In this document: in pieces, positions 37,201 through 50,595 of the stretch
Position numbering within the stretch: the first letter of the stretch is position 1
Layout of the letters: each line of letters opens with the position of its first letter
Origin: Chionis minor
Taxonomy: Eukaryota > Chordata > Aves > Charadriiformes > Chionididae
DNA length: 64,000 bases
Reading direction: 5' to 3'
NCBI GenBank assembly: GCA_013398295.1
Contig: VZSF01001063.1
Location: 310,001-374,000, forward strand
The notes under the pieces: model-generated
What the model saw: only the letters and a program-made list of their open reading frames with translations
Database searches by the model: none
Told to the model about the DNA's origin: nothing
Made by a program: the position numbers and the translations under genes

Positions 37201-38557
37201 CAGCCCGAGAGACGGGAAACTTTGGTGAGTTGCTCATATACTTCCTAAGCTTCATCTTGCCACTAATTAAGTGTCCTAAATCCTCCCTCAGATCTGGCTT
37301 TTGGTACTTTCATCAGTTGTGATAACATCATTCTATCTCAACTTGAGGAATCCAGCCCCGAATCTCTCACTGAAGGAAAACAGCCACTAATATTAACGGG
37401 AGCTTTGCCTGCATGATCCGACCTGTGATGGGATGGCAGTCTCCATGCCATGGAAGTCCCTGAAACAGTGTCTCCCACCCACCACCACCTTCTTACAGCT
37501 GAGGGATGTGTTACTACAGTGCAGCTGGCTTTCCTCAGTTCAGGTTCAGGAAGCAACTATCTACAAGCCAGACTAGTGGGGCTTGTTCACTGTATTTTAT
37601 ATCATAATGGACAACATAACAAGGGGGAAATTATTGTATTGTTTTTCTGCTAAGTGGGAAAGAAAAGGAAACGGCATTCCAGAGAGCAATAAAATGAAAA
37701 TTAATTTATTGCGGGAATACAGTGGCTAGGAGATTTTTTTCACGTTTTAATGAATAAATGACATTTCCATGCACTAAAAATAAAAAATACATAAGTAGTA
37801 TTTACCTACAGATCATAGCATAGCACAAAATCACTGAATTCTTCCTTTGTAAGAATCCTGACACAGTGATCCCATTTTGCAGGAAATCTTTAATTACGTT
37901 CAGGGCTGCTTACCTTTAGTAATGAGAGCCAGATCTTTTTCCAGTTAAGCCAGTTGCAAACCTTCTGGTTTTTTCTGCCGTCATCAGAAAGAGTAAGTCT
38001 CTAATCCATATCACAAACATGCATCCTCATTTAGCTGGGTCTAGATGTAAAACTGGTTACTGTCACACTGAGTGCTCATGGTCAAGGTTCAAGTAATGGC
38101 TAATGCTCTAAGTGAGGCTACACATAAGTGCATTTTAGTTCTGAATGCATTGTCCTAGTTGGTGAACACAAAACAGCTCCCTAGCCATTTAATTATCTGA
38201 GATTATAATGATCCTAACTTCAAATAGGATTTTCTGCTACACCTTCTGGTTTCTGAAAAGCAGTGCCCTGAAGCAAAACCAAATTTGTCCTCTTTGCTTT
38301 TTGTATATTTTTTCTATTTCAAATATAATTCAATTTTTACAGGTTTATTAAAGTGTTTTTTATCTTCTCATTCTTCACAATGCTGGTTTATAGTTAGTTT
38401 CCCTTTTGGAAGCATTAAACATATGAAAATAGGGTGCACACACATGAGGGGATGCTTACTCATGCAAATAATCCAATTGAACTCGTTGAACTTCCTGAAG
38501 ACAGCATTACTCATGCAAGTAAGTGGTTACAGGACTGTGTCACACAATGAACAGTGT
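34261..38557. other. AT-rich desert
   Basis: No gene is seen. A T15 run lies at 35557-35571. A GC-richer block at 36420-37560 opens overlapping minus-strand frames (up to 126 codons) without recognisable features. An ATGCAAAT octamer lies at 38462-38469. Confidence 0.4.
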
Positions 38558-38660
38558 GGGCCTGATTATCTTCTCACCTACACTGATTTTACATCATTAC
38601 GGTTCCAGCGGCTCTAACGGAATTACTCTTCATTTTCCCTGATGTAAAAAAATTGAGATT
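38558..38660. repeat. MITE-like palindromic amniote repeat, degraded
   Basis: It begins GGGCCTGATTATCTTCTCAC and runs into 'ctacactgattttacatca'. The right side, when reverse complemented, again gives TTTTTACATCAGGG. The order resembles the 'gggcctgattctgcactc...gtgtaactcc' inverted-repeat fossils found in sauropsid genomes. The right terminus is decayed. Confidence 0.4.
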
Positions 38661-39700
38661 CGCGCACTCACTTAAAAAACTTACCTTGAAAATAATAATG
38701 ACCAACAAGATGAATCATTTGGGTACAATGAAACAGAAGTAGATCCGTAAATGCATTTCTGCTAAGATCTTGCTATTATCCAAACCCATCGTGGAGCCTG
38801 AGCCCTGTCTGACTGGGGTTGCAGAGGGCTTAGAGTTTGACATTCTTAATGCTTCCTGGCCCTGGACATCAAATTTACTTAAAGTCCCAAAAGAAAGGTG
38901 AGGCAAATGTTACTACATGTTCACCTTGTTCATAGCATTACACAAGTATAAATGGGAATAATTTAAAATATTTTCAGATGCTATAAAATGTGTGTGTTCT
39001 GCAAACACTCACAGGTGGCCAAGACCAAAGATCCTTGAGAGATCAGCTGAATCATGGAAAATGTTCAGAAGTAGCACACAAGCCCCTCTTTAGACAGTAA
39101 AAGTATCCTAAAGAACAGCAGTTAAGTGTTACAACCCACCAGAGAGCTTCCTTGCATCAGTTTTCCTTAGTGAGCATCTCTATGGAGAGAGTTTCTCCTC
39201 CTTCTTCCAGGCACTTCTGTACACCAAAGAGAATGGGCATTTCCCAAAAACCATGGGGGGCTGATTCTGATTTCACATTCACTTCTCAGAATTCTCCATT
39301 TTAATAACTTAAAAATTCAACTTCATGTATTTGTCAAATTAAAAACTCCCCGACTCTCCAGCATGATTGCTTTGATGAATTGAGCCCTTCTAGTCCATTT
39401 AACATGAAATAACAGACTTGTGTTGATGGTGCTTTTGTTCTTGATAGTAGGAGAACTTGTTACTGAAAAATTAGCTGCTCACCCTTAAGCAATCACTAAC
39501 ATTCCAGTTCCTGGACATAAAAATGAAGAAAGAACAGATGGAAACGAACAAAAATTGTATTAATAATACATAACAAAGCGATGCCTACAAATGCTACTTC
39601 AATAGGGGGGGAAAAATAGGAAAACTACAGTTTTCATTGGGTCTTAATGTATGTAGCCCTCTCTAATGCTTCCATCTTCAAGCAGTTCTGTTTTATTGAC
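38661..39700. other. AT-rich desert
   Basis: No gene or recognised repeat is seen. Confidence 0.45.
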
Positions 39701-40090
39701 ACAACAACACAAATTGCAGAAGTAAATTGAATCACGGGCTCAGAATGTAAAAATCAATGAGAAATAATTTTGTAGCACTAAAGTGAACAGTGTAATGCTA
39801 GGTATTCATTTAATTAACCATGAGCCTTTCCACATAATGCACAATCATTGCCAGCTTTTCAGCTCACGGTTATTCCAGGAATAATGGGTTTGGGATTCAT
39901 CTTTAGAAAACCTGCATTAATATTTGAAAGCATTTAAATCCATTAGTGGGTCATCTGAACACTGCAGGTCACTTTTACATTGCTAATTGAAACAATAGTA
40001 ATGGGTTATAATCTACTATCTAATAATGCCTGGAGTGTTTTACCGCTTTTATATCTGCAGATTCCAGGAAATATGTAAATTTGTTGCTGA
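39700..40090. promoter_or_regulatory. Regulatory-looking segment rich in TAAT cores
   Basis: Many homeodomain-type cores ('tcatttaattaaccatgag', 'attgctaattgaaac', 'tctaataatgcctgg') occur in unique, balanced sequence with hardly any homopolymer runs. This resembles desert enhancers; conservation could not be checked. Confidence 0.25.
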
Positions 40091-41407
40091 ACTGTTATAA
40101 AATATGGAAATTTAAACTGCAAACATGAAACTATTTCTTTTTATAAATTAAAAAATACACACACACAGCATTAATAAACTGAAGAGTTACACTATATTTT
40201 GATGTCAGGATAAATTCCTTTCTATAGACCTTCCAGTGTTCGTCGCTTCTGCGCTGTAGGCTCAACATCTGGCATTCACATTTTCAACATTGCCATTAGG
40301 AGAAAGTGAATATCATTAAACCAGTGAGTAAACAATCATGTCATTGTTTCCATATGCAAGCTATACATTGACTCAGTCTGCTGTGTTCTGACAGCACTGT
40401 CTTTTGTTGGGGGGTTTTTCCCTCCATGAATTGATGCAATCATTTTCGTTTTCATGGGATTTTCTGTAATATACCAACATTTCTCCTGCATGCAGAAGTA
40501 ACCATGCCATATGGAAGTATGAATTTAGGGTGGGTTAGGTTTAGTTTTGTGCTGCTTTCCTTTTTTTCTTTTTTTTTTTAAATTAAAAGGTACTGAAAGG
40601 TAAAGTTGCTTTACGAATCTTGCACATAATTGAATAGAACACAAATTGATACTTAAACCCTCATTTTCGTTTTTAATTAAACAGGCATCTTGCACATTTA
40701 CCTGCATCTTCATAGGCTTAATTACAGTCTGATTGGGCAAAAAGATCTGGAGATGAGCATCTCATTACATCTAGGTAGGCTGCACTGGCAGGAATGTGTG
40801 GCATGTGTTTAAGAGGAGGCATGTGTGTAAGTGAACATGTTTAAATAATTTACTTGGTTAATAAAATATGGATAGCATGTTTGAGGGAAAATTGTGGATC
40901 ATTACATCACCTTTGCCCTCCCCAGTGGCAAAAAAAATCACTCTGTAATTTGGTTGATGGGAGAGAATAAAAAAATATATATTGCGGGTAACATTTTAAC
41001 ACAAACCCATTAAACTGGAAACAATTCTATATTCAGCAAGGTAAACAAACTTCTTGCTTCCTAGTGACATGTGCGCTGCCCTAACATGTGCCGTTCTGTT
41101 TGGAAAATAATGGGTTTTGCGGGCGAATAAACCCCGCAGCTTTTAGCACTAATCCCACAGTGGTGCGATATTTGGTCCTCTAAGAGCACATAGCATCCAA
41201 ACCTCCCTTCTTGCTTTGTTGTACAAGAGGGAAGGGGGATGCAGACTGGATCTTACTCTGTAGGTTCTGTTTTGAGGAGGTGGTGTTGTTGCCAGAAAGC
41301 TCTAATAATTCAATTAGTATATTTTTTAAACAACAGCTATTTATCAGTGTTGTCAGCCACTGTCAGAGGCAGAATCCCTCCTATTTGTTGTCTCTCTTGA
41401 CAAGCAA
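40091..41407. other. AT-rich desert
   Basis: No gene is seen. A run of T with two C interruptions is present at 40560-40580. Confidence 0.45.
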
Positions 41408-41446
41408 GGAGGAGGAGGAGAAGGAGGAGAAGGAGGAGATGGAGAG
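41408..41446. repeat. GGA/GAA trinucleotide purine tract
   Basis: Interrupted GGAGGAGGAGAA units give a purine-only stretch of about 33 bases. The acidic open frame across it is a product of the repeat. Confidence 0.9.
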
Positions 41447-44400
41447 TATATAGTGTTTCTCCGCAGCTGACTGTTACGCCTCTCCCCAGTAACTGCTCTG
41501 CGATGGAGTCCACCAGGTAGGGCTAGCAGAGGCAGCAGGGTCTCAGGAGACAGAAAACCCCCTCCAACCCCAAGAAGAAATAATGCGTGAGCAGGCACGT
41601 CGGCGCTGTGGAGTGAGAGCCCTTCTGTGTTTTGGGAGGGCTGCTCTGCCACAGTGACACGGCGACGGTGAGAGGGGGGCTGGTCTGTCAGGATAAAGCG
41701 AGTATCACCTCTGGTTTTCATTGCTAGGCAGGGGTTGAATTAAAATAATCTACACTGGTCAATGATAAAGATATTAAAAAAGCAGTTTTTCATGGAATTT
41801 AAAAAATATGTAAACCAGGAGAGGTTTAATTAAGTAGCAGGAGATGCTGATGGGTAGTCAGTCTCTGCTCTAGCTGGTCGTATTCTAGAGTGGGGTTGAG
41901 AAGCACCCGCTCTGAGGCAAGAAGAAAGGTATCCACAGAGATAGACATTACCTAGAGCTACAGAAGATGCAAAAATCTGAAGATATAACCTGTCCCTTTG
42001 TAGCCTTTCATCAGCATAGGGCAACCCTTTGTAAACCCACTTGTGACTCTACAGTTCCATGGGGAATTAGGGAGCCTGTGCTGCCTCTCTGTCTAGCACA
42101 TATCTTCTCTAAGAACACCTTGGATTAGCCAACCAAAACCCCAGCACCTGGAATATGGTAGTTGTGAATAACATAGGTACATGCTGTGGCTATGAACAAA
42201 TACATTTCCCCTTGATTTCCAGTGTATCATGTAAGACAAATCATGGACCATGCATACAGGCAGGAGTTGAATGCTAGTGATAGTTGACAGAAACCTTCCA
42301 GGTTGTACGGAGAACTATCCCTGAGCACCAGCCTTGTGTGCTGGAGAATAAGCTGCCAGTGAGGGGAGTGTTTTCAGCCTATTCTCAAATTTGTGCTTGG
42401 TTGTGGTTTTATTTAACATTGGAAACCCTAAACAGATGACTGTTCTGGATAATATGGTTTGTGCTGTTGGCAAGCATGCAAAAGAGCACTTATTAAACAA
42501 ACAGTTTTTATTGTTTTTAAAAGCTTTAAGAAGGCCTTTTCCTCTTCTTTTCTTGGAAAGGAGCAAGATCTGTAATTTCATGGCATGGAAATATTGCTGT
42601 ACTTTAACAAGGGCTTCTTCTCTTAAAAATAAGTATTCTCCACTGACTGGAGGTCCAAAACCTTTCACCTCACCTTATGTATCACAGGTTCAAATATAGA
42701 TGCAGCCATGTACCACCACGTCTGGCCACCTGGCCTCGAGAAAAAGAAGGGATTTTCTTCCAGCCAGGTATCTGCATCAAAAGGACAGCACTGTTGGCAA
42801 ATTCGGCAAAGGGGCAACAGGCAAAACGTGGAGACGAATCTCATCTTTCCACACTAGAATACTTTCCCATACGCTGCAATGGAGGCTATTCAGATTAACA
42901 GTGCGTTCAAACACTGCGGTCCTTTCTCTGGCAAAATTCCCCTCTGAACTAAGTTTTGCTTGAGTGATGACAGTGTTTGTCGCATAATAAGGTCTTTAAT
43001 TTGCTGCAATGTCAATAAGGCACCTTGTCAAGGATATTACACTTAATTAAACAATAAATAAACCAGACCCACCCTGTTCCAATCAGATAAAATTTGCCCA
43101 GCTGCCCAGGTTTGGAGGCTGACAGGATTCAGGGACTGTTTAGGTGACTCTGAAGCAATGCAGGGAGCCAAGGCTTGCCAGGCTGTAACCCTCCAAGGGT
43201 GCCGGTGCCGGTCTCGGCGAGACGTGTGCCCTGCCTTTGGAGACAAGGAGACACGGATAGCTGAGGCTAAGCAGAACCACACAAGCAGCACACAGAGTCT
43301 CAAGGGGAGTGTGTCCCTGTTGAGATGTTTTCCCTTGGTAAAATTAGCAAGTTCAGCTTCAGCTGTGCAATATGTTGGCCAAAATCTCAAGAAACCCTGG
43401 AACCAATTTATTCCATCTGGAAATTAGTTTCAGCTTTTATTGCTTTCGATTTTTGTTCCAGAGCAGATTCTGTTTCCAAAGGGAGGTCTCCAGTCCTTTG
43501 TCCTCCAGGATTTTTTTGTATTTCCAAAGTGTATTAATTAAAAAGTTTTGACAAATCAAAAGAAGAAGGAAGAAGGAGAAAAAGGAACAGCTTGCTTTTC
43601 TTCTTGCCATTAATTTTCCATACAATAAGATGTTTCCAGGCAAGGTCTTTTGCAGGTACATCTCAAATATCAACATTTGACATCAGATCCTGATGCAAAG
43701 CTAAGTAATTTCTTCTATTAAGCAGGTATTTTTACCTGTTTTTGTATCAGTCATTTAGCAGAGCTGCAGCTGAGCCTTTTATTTAACCCCTTGTCATTAA
43801 CAGGCAAAAGGAAAAAGGGTCTGGGGTGGAGAAGTACCCAGTGTCTGTTAAAAACAATCTGTGTGTATTCATTGCCAAAGCAGTTAAATATTCCTAAATC
43901 ATATCTGAACATCTGCTTCTGGTTTAGTGCTTTGATTGAAATTATTTTAAATGTGCTTCTACCTGAAAATGATTTCTTTTAAAAGGTGAAGGCTGGTGGT
44001 GATTTTCTCACTCAGAATGACAGCACTTCATCAGTGGAGCAGCCCTGGCTCTCAGGAAATCCACCATCTGCTTACTTCTCCACTTTTTAAGGAACAGAAA
44101 ATCTGAAAACCAAACAGTAACAAGAAAAAAAAAAAAAACCCAAACCCGCAAGTGAACAATCCTAATGGCTTTCACATGCAATGTGTTTCTCTACACAGTT
44201 CACCAATTTTCACAGCAACTCATTCTTCTAAACTGGTAACCTTGGGTAATCTGCTAAAAGTTTTCCACCCAGAGATGCAGCCTGTTTCTGATGAATGTTG
44301 ACAAATGAAGTACAAAAATTATGAATGAAGTCTGCCATCCTGGGCTAACTTGCTCATAACTCAGAAGTAGTTATTAATAAGGAATTTGAGTTGCAAGATG

Positions 44401-47400
44401 AAGGGAAAATAGACGCAGCCCCTAAATCTACATTCATTCATTGAAAGACATCTCTAAGACTATGAAATCCAGTCCCTTTTACTACAGGCAATGGTGCAAT
44501 CACTTGTGTATGTGGTCTAAACATACCAAGGCCTGTTTGAAAGCAAGCTAAGATTTCACTCTTACTACTCCTTATTCCAGATCCTCACTCCTTTATCTAC
44601 TTCTAACCTCTAATCTATTTCTAATTTCCAAATACATTTATTCATGGGCATTCTATTTAGCTTTCAACTGCGTCCTCCAGCTGAAACCATTTTTCCTATG
44701 TTCTGTCCTTCTTCTCCCACCTCCAAGAGTGCAGAAAGCAGTCCTGTTCTCCTGAGCCTTTTGTTTGCTAAATTATAAGAAAGCAGAAGAAACTTGTTTC
44801 TGCTCCTACAACAGGCTTTCCATTTCCACTCATCCTACTACTGCCCTTTCTCTGCACCTTTACAGCTTGAATTCAAGTCCCCTGAGTGCAGGTGATCAGA
44901 CGGACACATGGATCTCACTGATGCCTCCTGTGAAGGTACTTGCTCTTTCCATATCTGTCCTGAACCCAGCAGGGCTGAGAAGTTCTTCCTATCTGCCTTG
45001 GCCAAGGCCAGTGATGTCAGTGGGATGACTCACATCACAAGCTTGTACATTTAACTGAGTGTAGGCCATGGACTTTGATTCCTGGGGGCTGCAGTAGACC
45101 TTTTAGTGATCTTAATGGATCTGCCTGTGTAAACTTGCGTGCTTACCCCAAACCCCAGTGACTCCAGAACAGCTGGGCTGCGGTCTCTGTTTTGTACTCT
45201 GCAGGAACATAACCTGTCTCTCTTGTGCTCCTCTTCACACTGGTTGGGGTGATGCCACTGAGAAGCAGGTTGTACATCTTTTCACCTGCAAAAGCCTGCT
45301 ATTTCACTCTTGCTCTGATGCAGAGAAAATTAACCCTAAATGCTTGCAAAAGTCCTCTGCAGCTAAAGATGTGTCTGAAACCTCTGAATAAGAGCTAGAT
45401 GTAAACATGTGTCTCCTCTATAAATCTCCTAGTTCCCCAATCAAACCAAATTCGATAAAGTATGTTAAAAAAAAGGACAGGAAAGAGAGGAAAGAAAGAA
45501 AAACAAGCTGCTATTCAGCTGAAATCCTCTAATCTCTAATAAACCGGGTATTATATCAAAATTAAAAAGGAAACATACGATGGCAATATTAAGGCCAAAG
45601 GCCATTAGTAAAGAGAGTCACTGCCAAAGCTCACATTCAGTGATATCTCTGTGCTAATGGACATAACATTCAGTAGCACACCCAGGCTCATTCTGGCTCC
45701 TGTTAGTGTTACACTGTTTGCTTTATGCCTCTGCAAGTTGTCTTTCCTGTTTTCTCCATCACTAAACTGAAAGCTATTTGACGGTTTCTGGCATCTCTAT
45801 TAAATTGTGGGAAACATGGAAATTATTAACTTTTGAACCACGAATCTAAAAACACTCTTGCTCGTTCCGAAGCCAAAACAGGTCTTGCACGAGGCAGCTT
45901 CTTCTGATAGGGCTCAGAGGGGCAGCGGGAGGGTGCGGGAAGAGGAGAGAGAGGGAGGCTGGCCCCATTGGCCAAGATTTGGGTTTTGTTGTTGTCATTG
46001 CAGATCAAAAGGCTTTGATCACCTTTCTGATTGCTCCTTCCCCAGTAAACAACCTCGAAGTGAGTTCATTAAATATTTAAAAACTCTGATATCTATTAAT
46101 GTTATTGGACACATGAAATATGCCTGATGGATTTATTCTGCTGTAAAGGAACCATATCCCAGTGTCCCTCCTGGGACCGTGCTCCAGCTGTTTAAACTAT
46201 AATTCCATCACTAGGAGGAATGGTTGAGGCTGACCTCCACGAAATGTACTCATTGTTGCTCAGCCTGTGAATTGTAAATGAAACCTTTTGTAATAATGTT
46301 AAAATATGCACGCAGAGGAATTAAAGCATCGGAGGTCAGCAGCAGAACCTCGCAGTGGGGTCGCTGTCGGCTCAGAGCAGCTGGTGGCTGCACTCCAACA
46401 AAAATGATACCTAGAGGTTGTTTACGGGGCTGGCTGCGTGCATGACTGGGCTTGACGGATCTGTCGCTGCGTCTTCGTGAATCTCAATCTGGTTTTGATT
46501 GTCATCCGCTTCAGCGTCCGTTGTTCTGAGCGCTTTGCCTTTTTGGAGGAGCTAAGTTTCTGGTTACCTTGTCCCCTATGCAGTGCCAGAGCTCTTTATT
46601 GCCCTACATGGGATCATTAAAACATTATCCCGCATTTTAAGCCTCAGCTTTCCACATATTGATTTTGTGTCTGCTTTCTAGTTATTTATGACACAAACAC
46701 TATATACATGGCCATGGAAGAAAGAGCGTATGCATAAATTCCAGCTAGTAAAACCAGTGGAGTCTGGGACAGTCTTCCAGTCTGGAGTCTGACAGAGGAA
46801 AAACTAGCCACTGCCAGGATGAACCTTACAAGTTTATGAAGGGGTTAAACAGTACCTTTACTGAACAGCAGTAAGCTGCACCTATGATCAGAAGGTCCCT
46901 ACACTCTGATTTCATGCGTTTGGGGAGACACATGTCAAACTATGCAGAGACCCTTGCACTATCCCTGGTATTCTCCTTTTATGACACTGCTTTTTTTCAC
47001 ACTAAACATGCTGTGAAAGTCCTCAAATGCCTGGAGTGTTTTAAAAGCTTTATAAAAATTAAATGCTCCAAAAAATTTCTGTGATAAGGTTTAATACAGA
47101 AAAATAAGTGGCAGCTTCTCTGCTGGGTTTACTGTTAGTTAGCCGATGCCAAATCTTCAGGGTTAGCAGGTAACTGAATTGTATGTCCCAAAAGTGGGGA
47201 AAAGGCTTCACCTTGACATTGCCTAGGCAAGGGTTTCACCAACTTAGCACCTTTGTTGTCATGTTCTTCAAAATCCTCGGGTCATCTCAGACATCCCAGT
47301 GAAATAACTGGGTCTGCAGGTTTTGAGTAAAAATTTTCTAAACTCAGGGCTAAGGACTAAGTATTGCAGAGAGGTTTTGAAAGATTAGCCCCAATATTTG

Positions 47401-47647
47401 CCTTTGTGAGATCTAAATTTAAATTATGAAAATGAATTTTCCAGTCTTGTTTAAGTCATAATTTTCTAGAGAAAAAAAGTCATTCTAGTATCTGGCTCAA
47501 CATGGTGTTCCCACCGAGATAAAATGGAGACAGCACTGGCCCAGACCAGTTACTGTCGAAGAATTATGAGAAGTAGTCTGGGATAACACCAGCTCGCATG
47601 ACACCTGGTTTCTATTTTAACTCCACACCTGTCTGTACACTATAATA
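41447..47647. other. Noncoding stretch
   Basis: No established gene is present. Purine-rich stretches occur at 43557-43590 and 45470-45510, and the segment 44565-44900 is pyrimidine-rich on the plus strand. The open frames here (up to 122 codons) overlap each other on opposite strands and show no domains. Confidence 0.4.
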
Positions 47648-47696
47648 AGAAAAAGAAAAGGGGAAAAAAAAGAAAAAAAGGCAGAAAAGAAAAAGA
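47648..47696. repeat. A/G purine tract
   Basis: About 49 bases are almost exclusively A and G, with one C. It is simple sequence. Confidence 0.9.
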
Positions 47697-48395
47697 CTAC
47701 ACTATCTGAACAGATTTGACTGCCATAAATGTAGAAAATGATTAATTTAGACCCACTACTGCTTTCTTTAAATGAATCAAAATTTTCACTGACTCCAGCT
47801 AACCCAGTCCTTTGACAGGAATAGAGGAGGGTTTAGTTATATTATTCATGTAAGAAAAATCAGAGAATTTTGTCGGGTCCTAATCAGGTGCTGACCAAAA
47901 CAGACATAGAAGGAAAAATGAAGCAGCCTATCTTTAAAGAGCACCGGCTTTGTTCTCCATAGAGATAATACCACTGTACAATCTTCCAGTCACAGTTTTA
48001 AGATTGGTTTCAAAAGGCCATGCATTAAAGGTGCTGAGAAGACACACAGAGATTGTTCACAGCAGTGTAGAGGAGCCCATTCAAACAGTGAATTTTAGGA
48101 TCTGTTTTGTTTTCATTTACACCGGCTCAGCCCTAAAGCTCTATAGTGCTGAACACAGTGTGTCTGTACCCATTGTGTAGTTTCCAGCATCCGCCCACCA
48201 CATGTGAGCAATGCCATGAAGAGCCTACAGACATGCGGCCCTAGCATGGACAGCCCTAAGACCACCCCAAGGGACAATACACTGACACCTTCTGAGTCTG
48301 TCGCTGACTTCAGTCAGAAATCAAGGGAGCTGGAACCCAGCAGGACTCTCTCTCTTCATCCTTGCCGGCTTTAAACTAAAAGAAACAATAATGAA
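47697..48395. other. Noncoding stretch
   Basis: No gene is seen. Confidence 0.45.
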
Positions 48396-48419
48396 GGGGG
48401 GGGGGAGGTGGGGGGGAGG
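48396..48419 (+). repeat. G-rich tract, quadruplex-prone
   Basis: Runs of ten and seven G, with further GG pairs, are separated by one or two bases. The plus strand can satisfy a G-quadruplex pattern by splitting the long G run. Confidence 0.8.
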
Positions 48420-48816
48420 ATGGATTTTCTCTTGGATTTTCTTTAAGCAAAACATTTTAAAAGAGAAGCTTTAAAAAAGAGAAATAAATTATTGATAGTT
48501 ATTAGCCCTCTGTTTAGCTTTACCCTTTCCCAGATGTTGTTTCCCTGGGGAATTCTAGCAGACAGACCACGGATCATCACAGCTGGCATCTGAACAGCAC
48601 TGTGCAGTTAATAATGATTCACAACCGCTGCACCCAATCTCCCTGGCATTTGCCTCCGCTAGGACAGAGCACAAATGTGCTTGCAGTTAGAAAGGAAGGA
48701 AGAATGTAACAGAAATGCTGTTTCTTTTTAAACAAGTAAGTGTAATTTTTCATGTAGACTTGGGACTGTGCCCACAAGTAATTTGCTTTTGTCAAATGGA
48801 ACATGAAAACCACGCA
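48420..48816. other. Noncoding stretch
   Basis: No gene or recognised repeat is seen. Confidence 0.45.
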
Positions 48817-48942
48817 CCCAGTCCTGCAAATGATTACTCATGAGCACAGCCTTTGCTAGCACAAGCGCTGGCACTGGAGTCAACAGCAGTCTGGTGTGGG
48901 TAAGGATTACTGGTATGAGGAAGGGCTTTCAGGATTGGCCCC
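48817..48942. repeat. MITE-like palindromic amniote repeat
   Basis: The left end reads CCCAGTCCTGCAAATGATTA. The right end, reverse complemented, reads GGGGCCAATCCTGAAAGCCC and continues to a shared CTCAT. The central 'actggagtcaacagcag' echoes the 'ttgaagtcaatggg' middle seen in such elements. It is the same general type as 1329-1405. Confidence 0.55.
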
Positions 48943-49586
48943 AAGAGAGGTATGTGAATACTCCTTCATGGGACATAAGCTTCAGGGAACTCAAAATAGG
49001 TTAATTCCATGCCTGATTCATTCCATGGACCATTTAACGAGAGCCTCTGGAATTGTGCAGTCAGTAATGAACTGCCAAGAACTAAAAGTAATCACTGCTG
49101 CAATTATTAAAATTTACACTTGGATTCTGTTACCTTTGCGGCAGATACGGGTCTTGAATTAAGTGGCCCAGAAATCCAAGGACTTCCCACAAACAGTTCA
49201 GCAGCCCTTTCAAAACCACAATCCTTTTACTTGCTTATTACCAGAGCTGTTGCTGCACGAAAGTGCCGTTATACTAGTTTGCTTTCTCGGATTTTTAACC
49301 AGATTTTTGCATCATGGAGATGCAAGAAAAGGCTGTTATATCAGTAATAATTCTGGGGTGACATATCACAGAGACTTTTTTTCTTCCTGAAAATAGTGGG
49401 TCTGATCATTCCTCCTAACCTGAAAACAGATACACATTTTCCCTTAGGGAAGTACGATGTACCACTGTATAACTTGGATGTTCTTACACTATGCCTGAGC
49501 CATGTAACGCATAGACACAGCCTCTTTGGGTAGTCCTTTATTTCCTATATTATTACCATTGCCATCATGAAAACTTAGAGCAGCTT
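48943..49586. other. Noncoding stretch
   Basis: No gene is seen. Confidence 0.45.
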
Positions 49587-49716
49587 CGTTCTGCAAAGTG
49601 CTGAGCTTTCTGGCCCCAGTCCAGTAAAGCACTTGAGTACAGGCTTAACTTTGAGCACATGCATCTCATTGGAGTTGATGAGACTACTCATTAGATGCTT
49701 TCAGATCAGCTGAGCG
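49587..49716. repeat. MITE-like repeat, possibly two fused fragments
   Basis: The first part, 'ttctgcaaagtgctgagctt', looks like one arm of one palindromic family. The second begins GGCCCCAGTCCAGTAAAGCA, runs through 'cttaactttgagcacatg' and 'gatgagactactcat', and ends 'gatgctttcagatcagc'. The second part matches the 'cttaactttaagcacatgag' type of sauropsid palindromic repeat, with a deletion in the right arm. Confidence 0.6.
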
Positions 49717-50335
49717 TGATGGGCCTCACACTAGGATACTTAAAAATCTGGAGGAAAAAACACAAGCTCCGCTTGTAGTTTTAGAAATGGGGATATTGTC
49801 AAAATAGCAGCAAATGGGTGTAGCTGGTGCCTGCTGTTAAGTGTAGACCATCATCTCAACTCCAGTTCTTACAAAACACTGGAACAAATAATCAAATGAA
49901 CTGTTTCGACTGACTGGGGAGAAAACAGAAGTACAAGAAACTCGGTGCAGCTTTGTCAGGAATGTCTGATTTGTAGTAGCTCTGCAGGAAATGCTCTGGG
50001 GATGGCACTAGCTTATAAGCAGAATGAGCCAATGGTGTTCAACTACTGCCGAAAAAGCAAGTGTGTCTGGCTGAGTTTTATAAATAGGAGTGTACATATA
50101 GGGGGAGACAGATGAAGTGATCTTTCCATCCCCCTTGCCCCTGGGAAAGTCTCTGCTGGACCACTGTGGCTGCTTTTGGGCATCTTGGTGGAGCAATTTA
50201 ACTCGATTGGAGATCATACCTGAGAGAGTGATGAAAATTATAAAAGCTCTGAAAAACAGGACTTGGTAGAAAAGGCTGGAAAGATTTGGGTTGTTTTTTG
50301 GGGGGAAGTTTGAGGGGAATTCTGCCACTTGAGTA
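49717..50335. other. Noncoding stretch
   Basis: No gene is supported. A 106-codon minus-strand frame here has no recognisable features. Confidence 0.45.
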
Positions 50336-50595
50336 TGGGACAGAGACAGCTAGGACAAGAAAAGTTTAAATAACAACATGAAAGATTCAGATTAGACATT
50401 AGGAAGCTTTTTCCAGTGCTAAAACTAGAGCAGGAATCTGAGGAGACTGTGGTGCCCTGTAATCAGAAGGTTTTGGGGGCAGGTTAGATAAACACCTGCT
50501 GGGGGTGGTCTAGGTAGAGCTGCTTCTGCCTTGGGACTGAATAAGCAGCTGAGCAAGCTCTGAGGTTCCTTCCAGCCACAGCTTGCTTTGGATCT
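50336..50595 (+). mobile_element. CR1 LINE 3' end, old copy
   Basis: The landmarks run in sense order: 'attcagattagacattagga' (50384-50403), the region for 'ggaggctgtgga' type ORF2 codons, 'ggttagataaacacctgctg', 'agctgcttctgcc', and 'gaggttccttccagcc'. This is the end of ORF2 and the 3' UTR of an older CR1 subfamily. Frameshifts and stops are frequent and the octamer tail is lost or unrecognisable. Confidence 0.85.

Noticed and set aside
47585..47640. Possible further MIR-like stretch around 'acacctggtttctatttt'
   Set aside because: Only about 40 bases show any likeness and the order beyond is lost in a purine tract.
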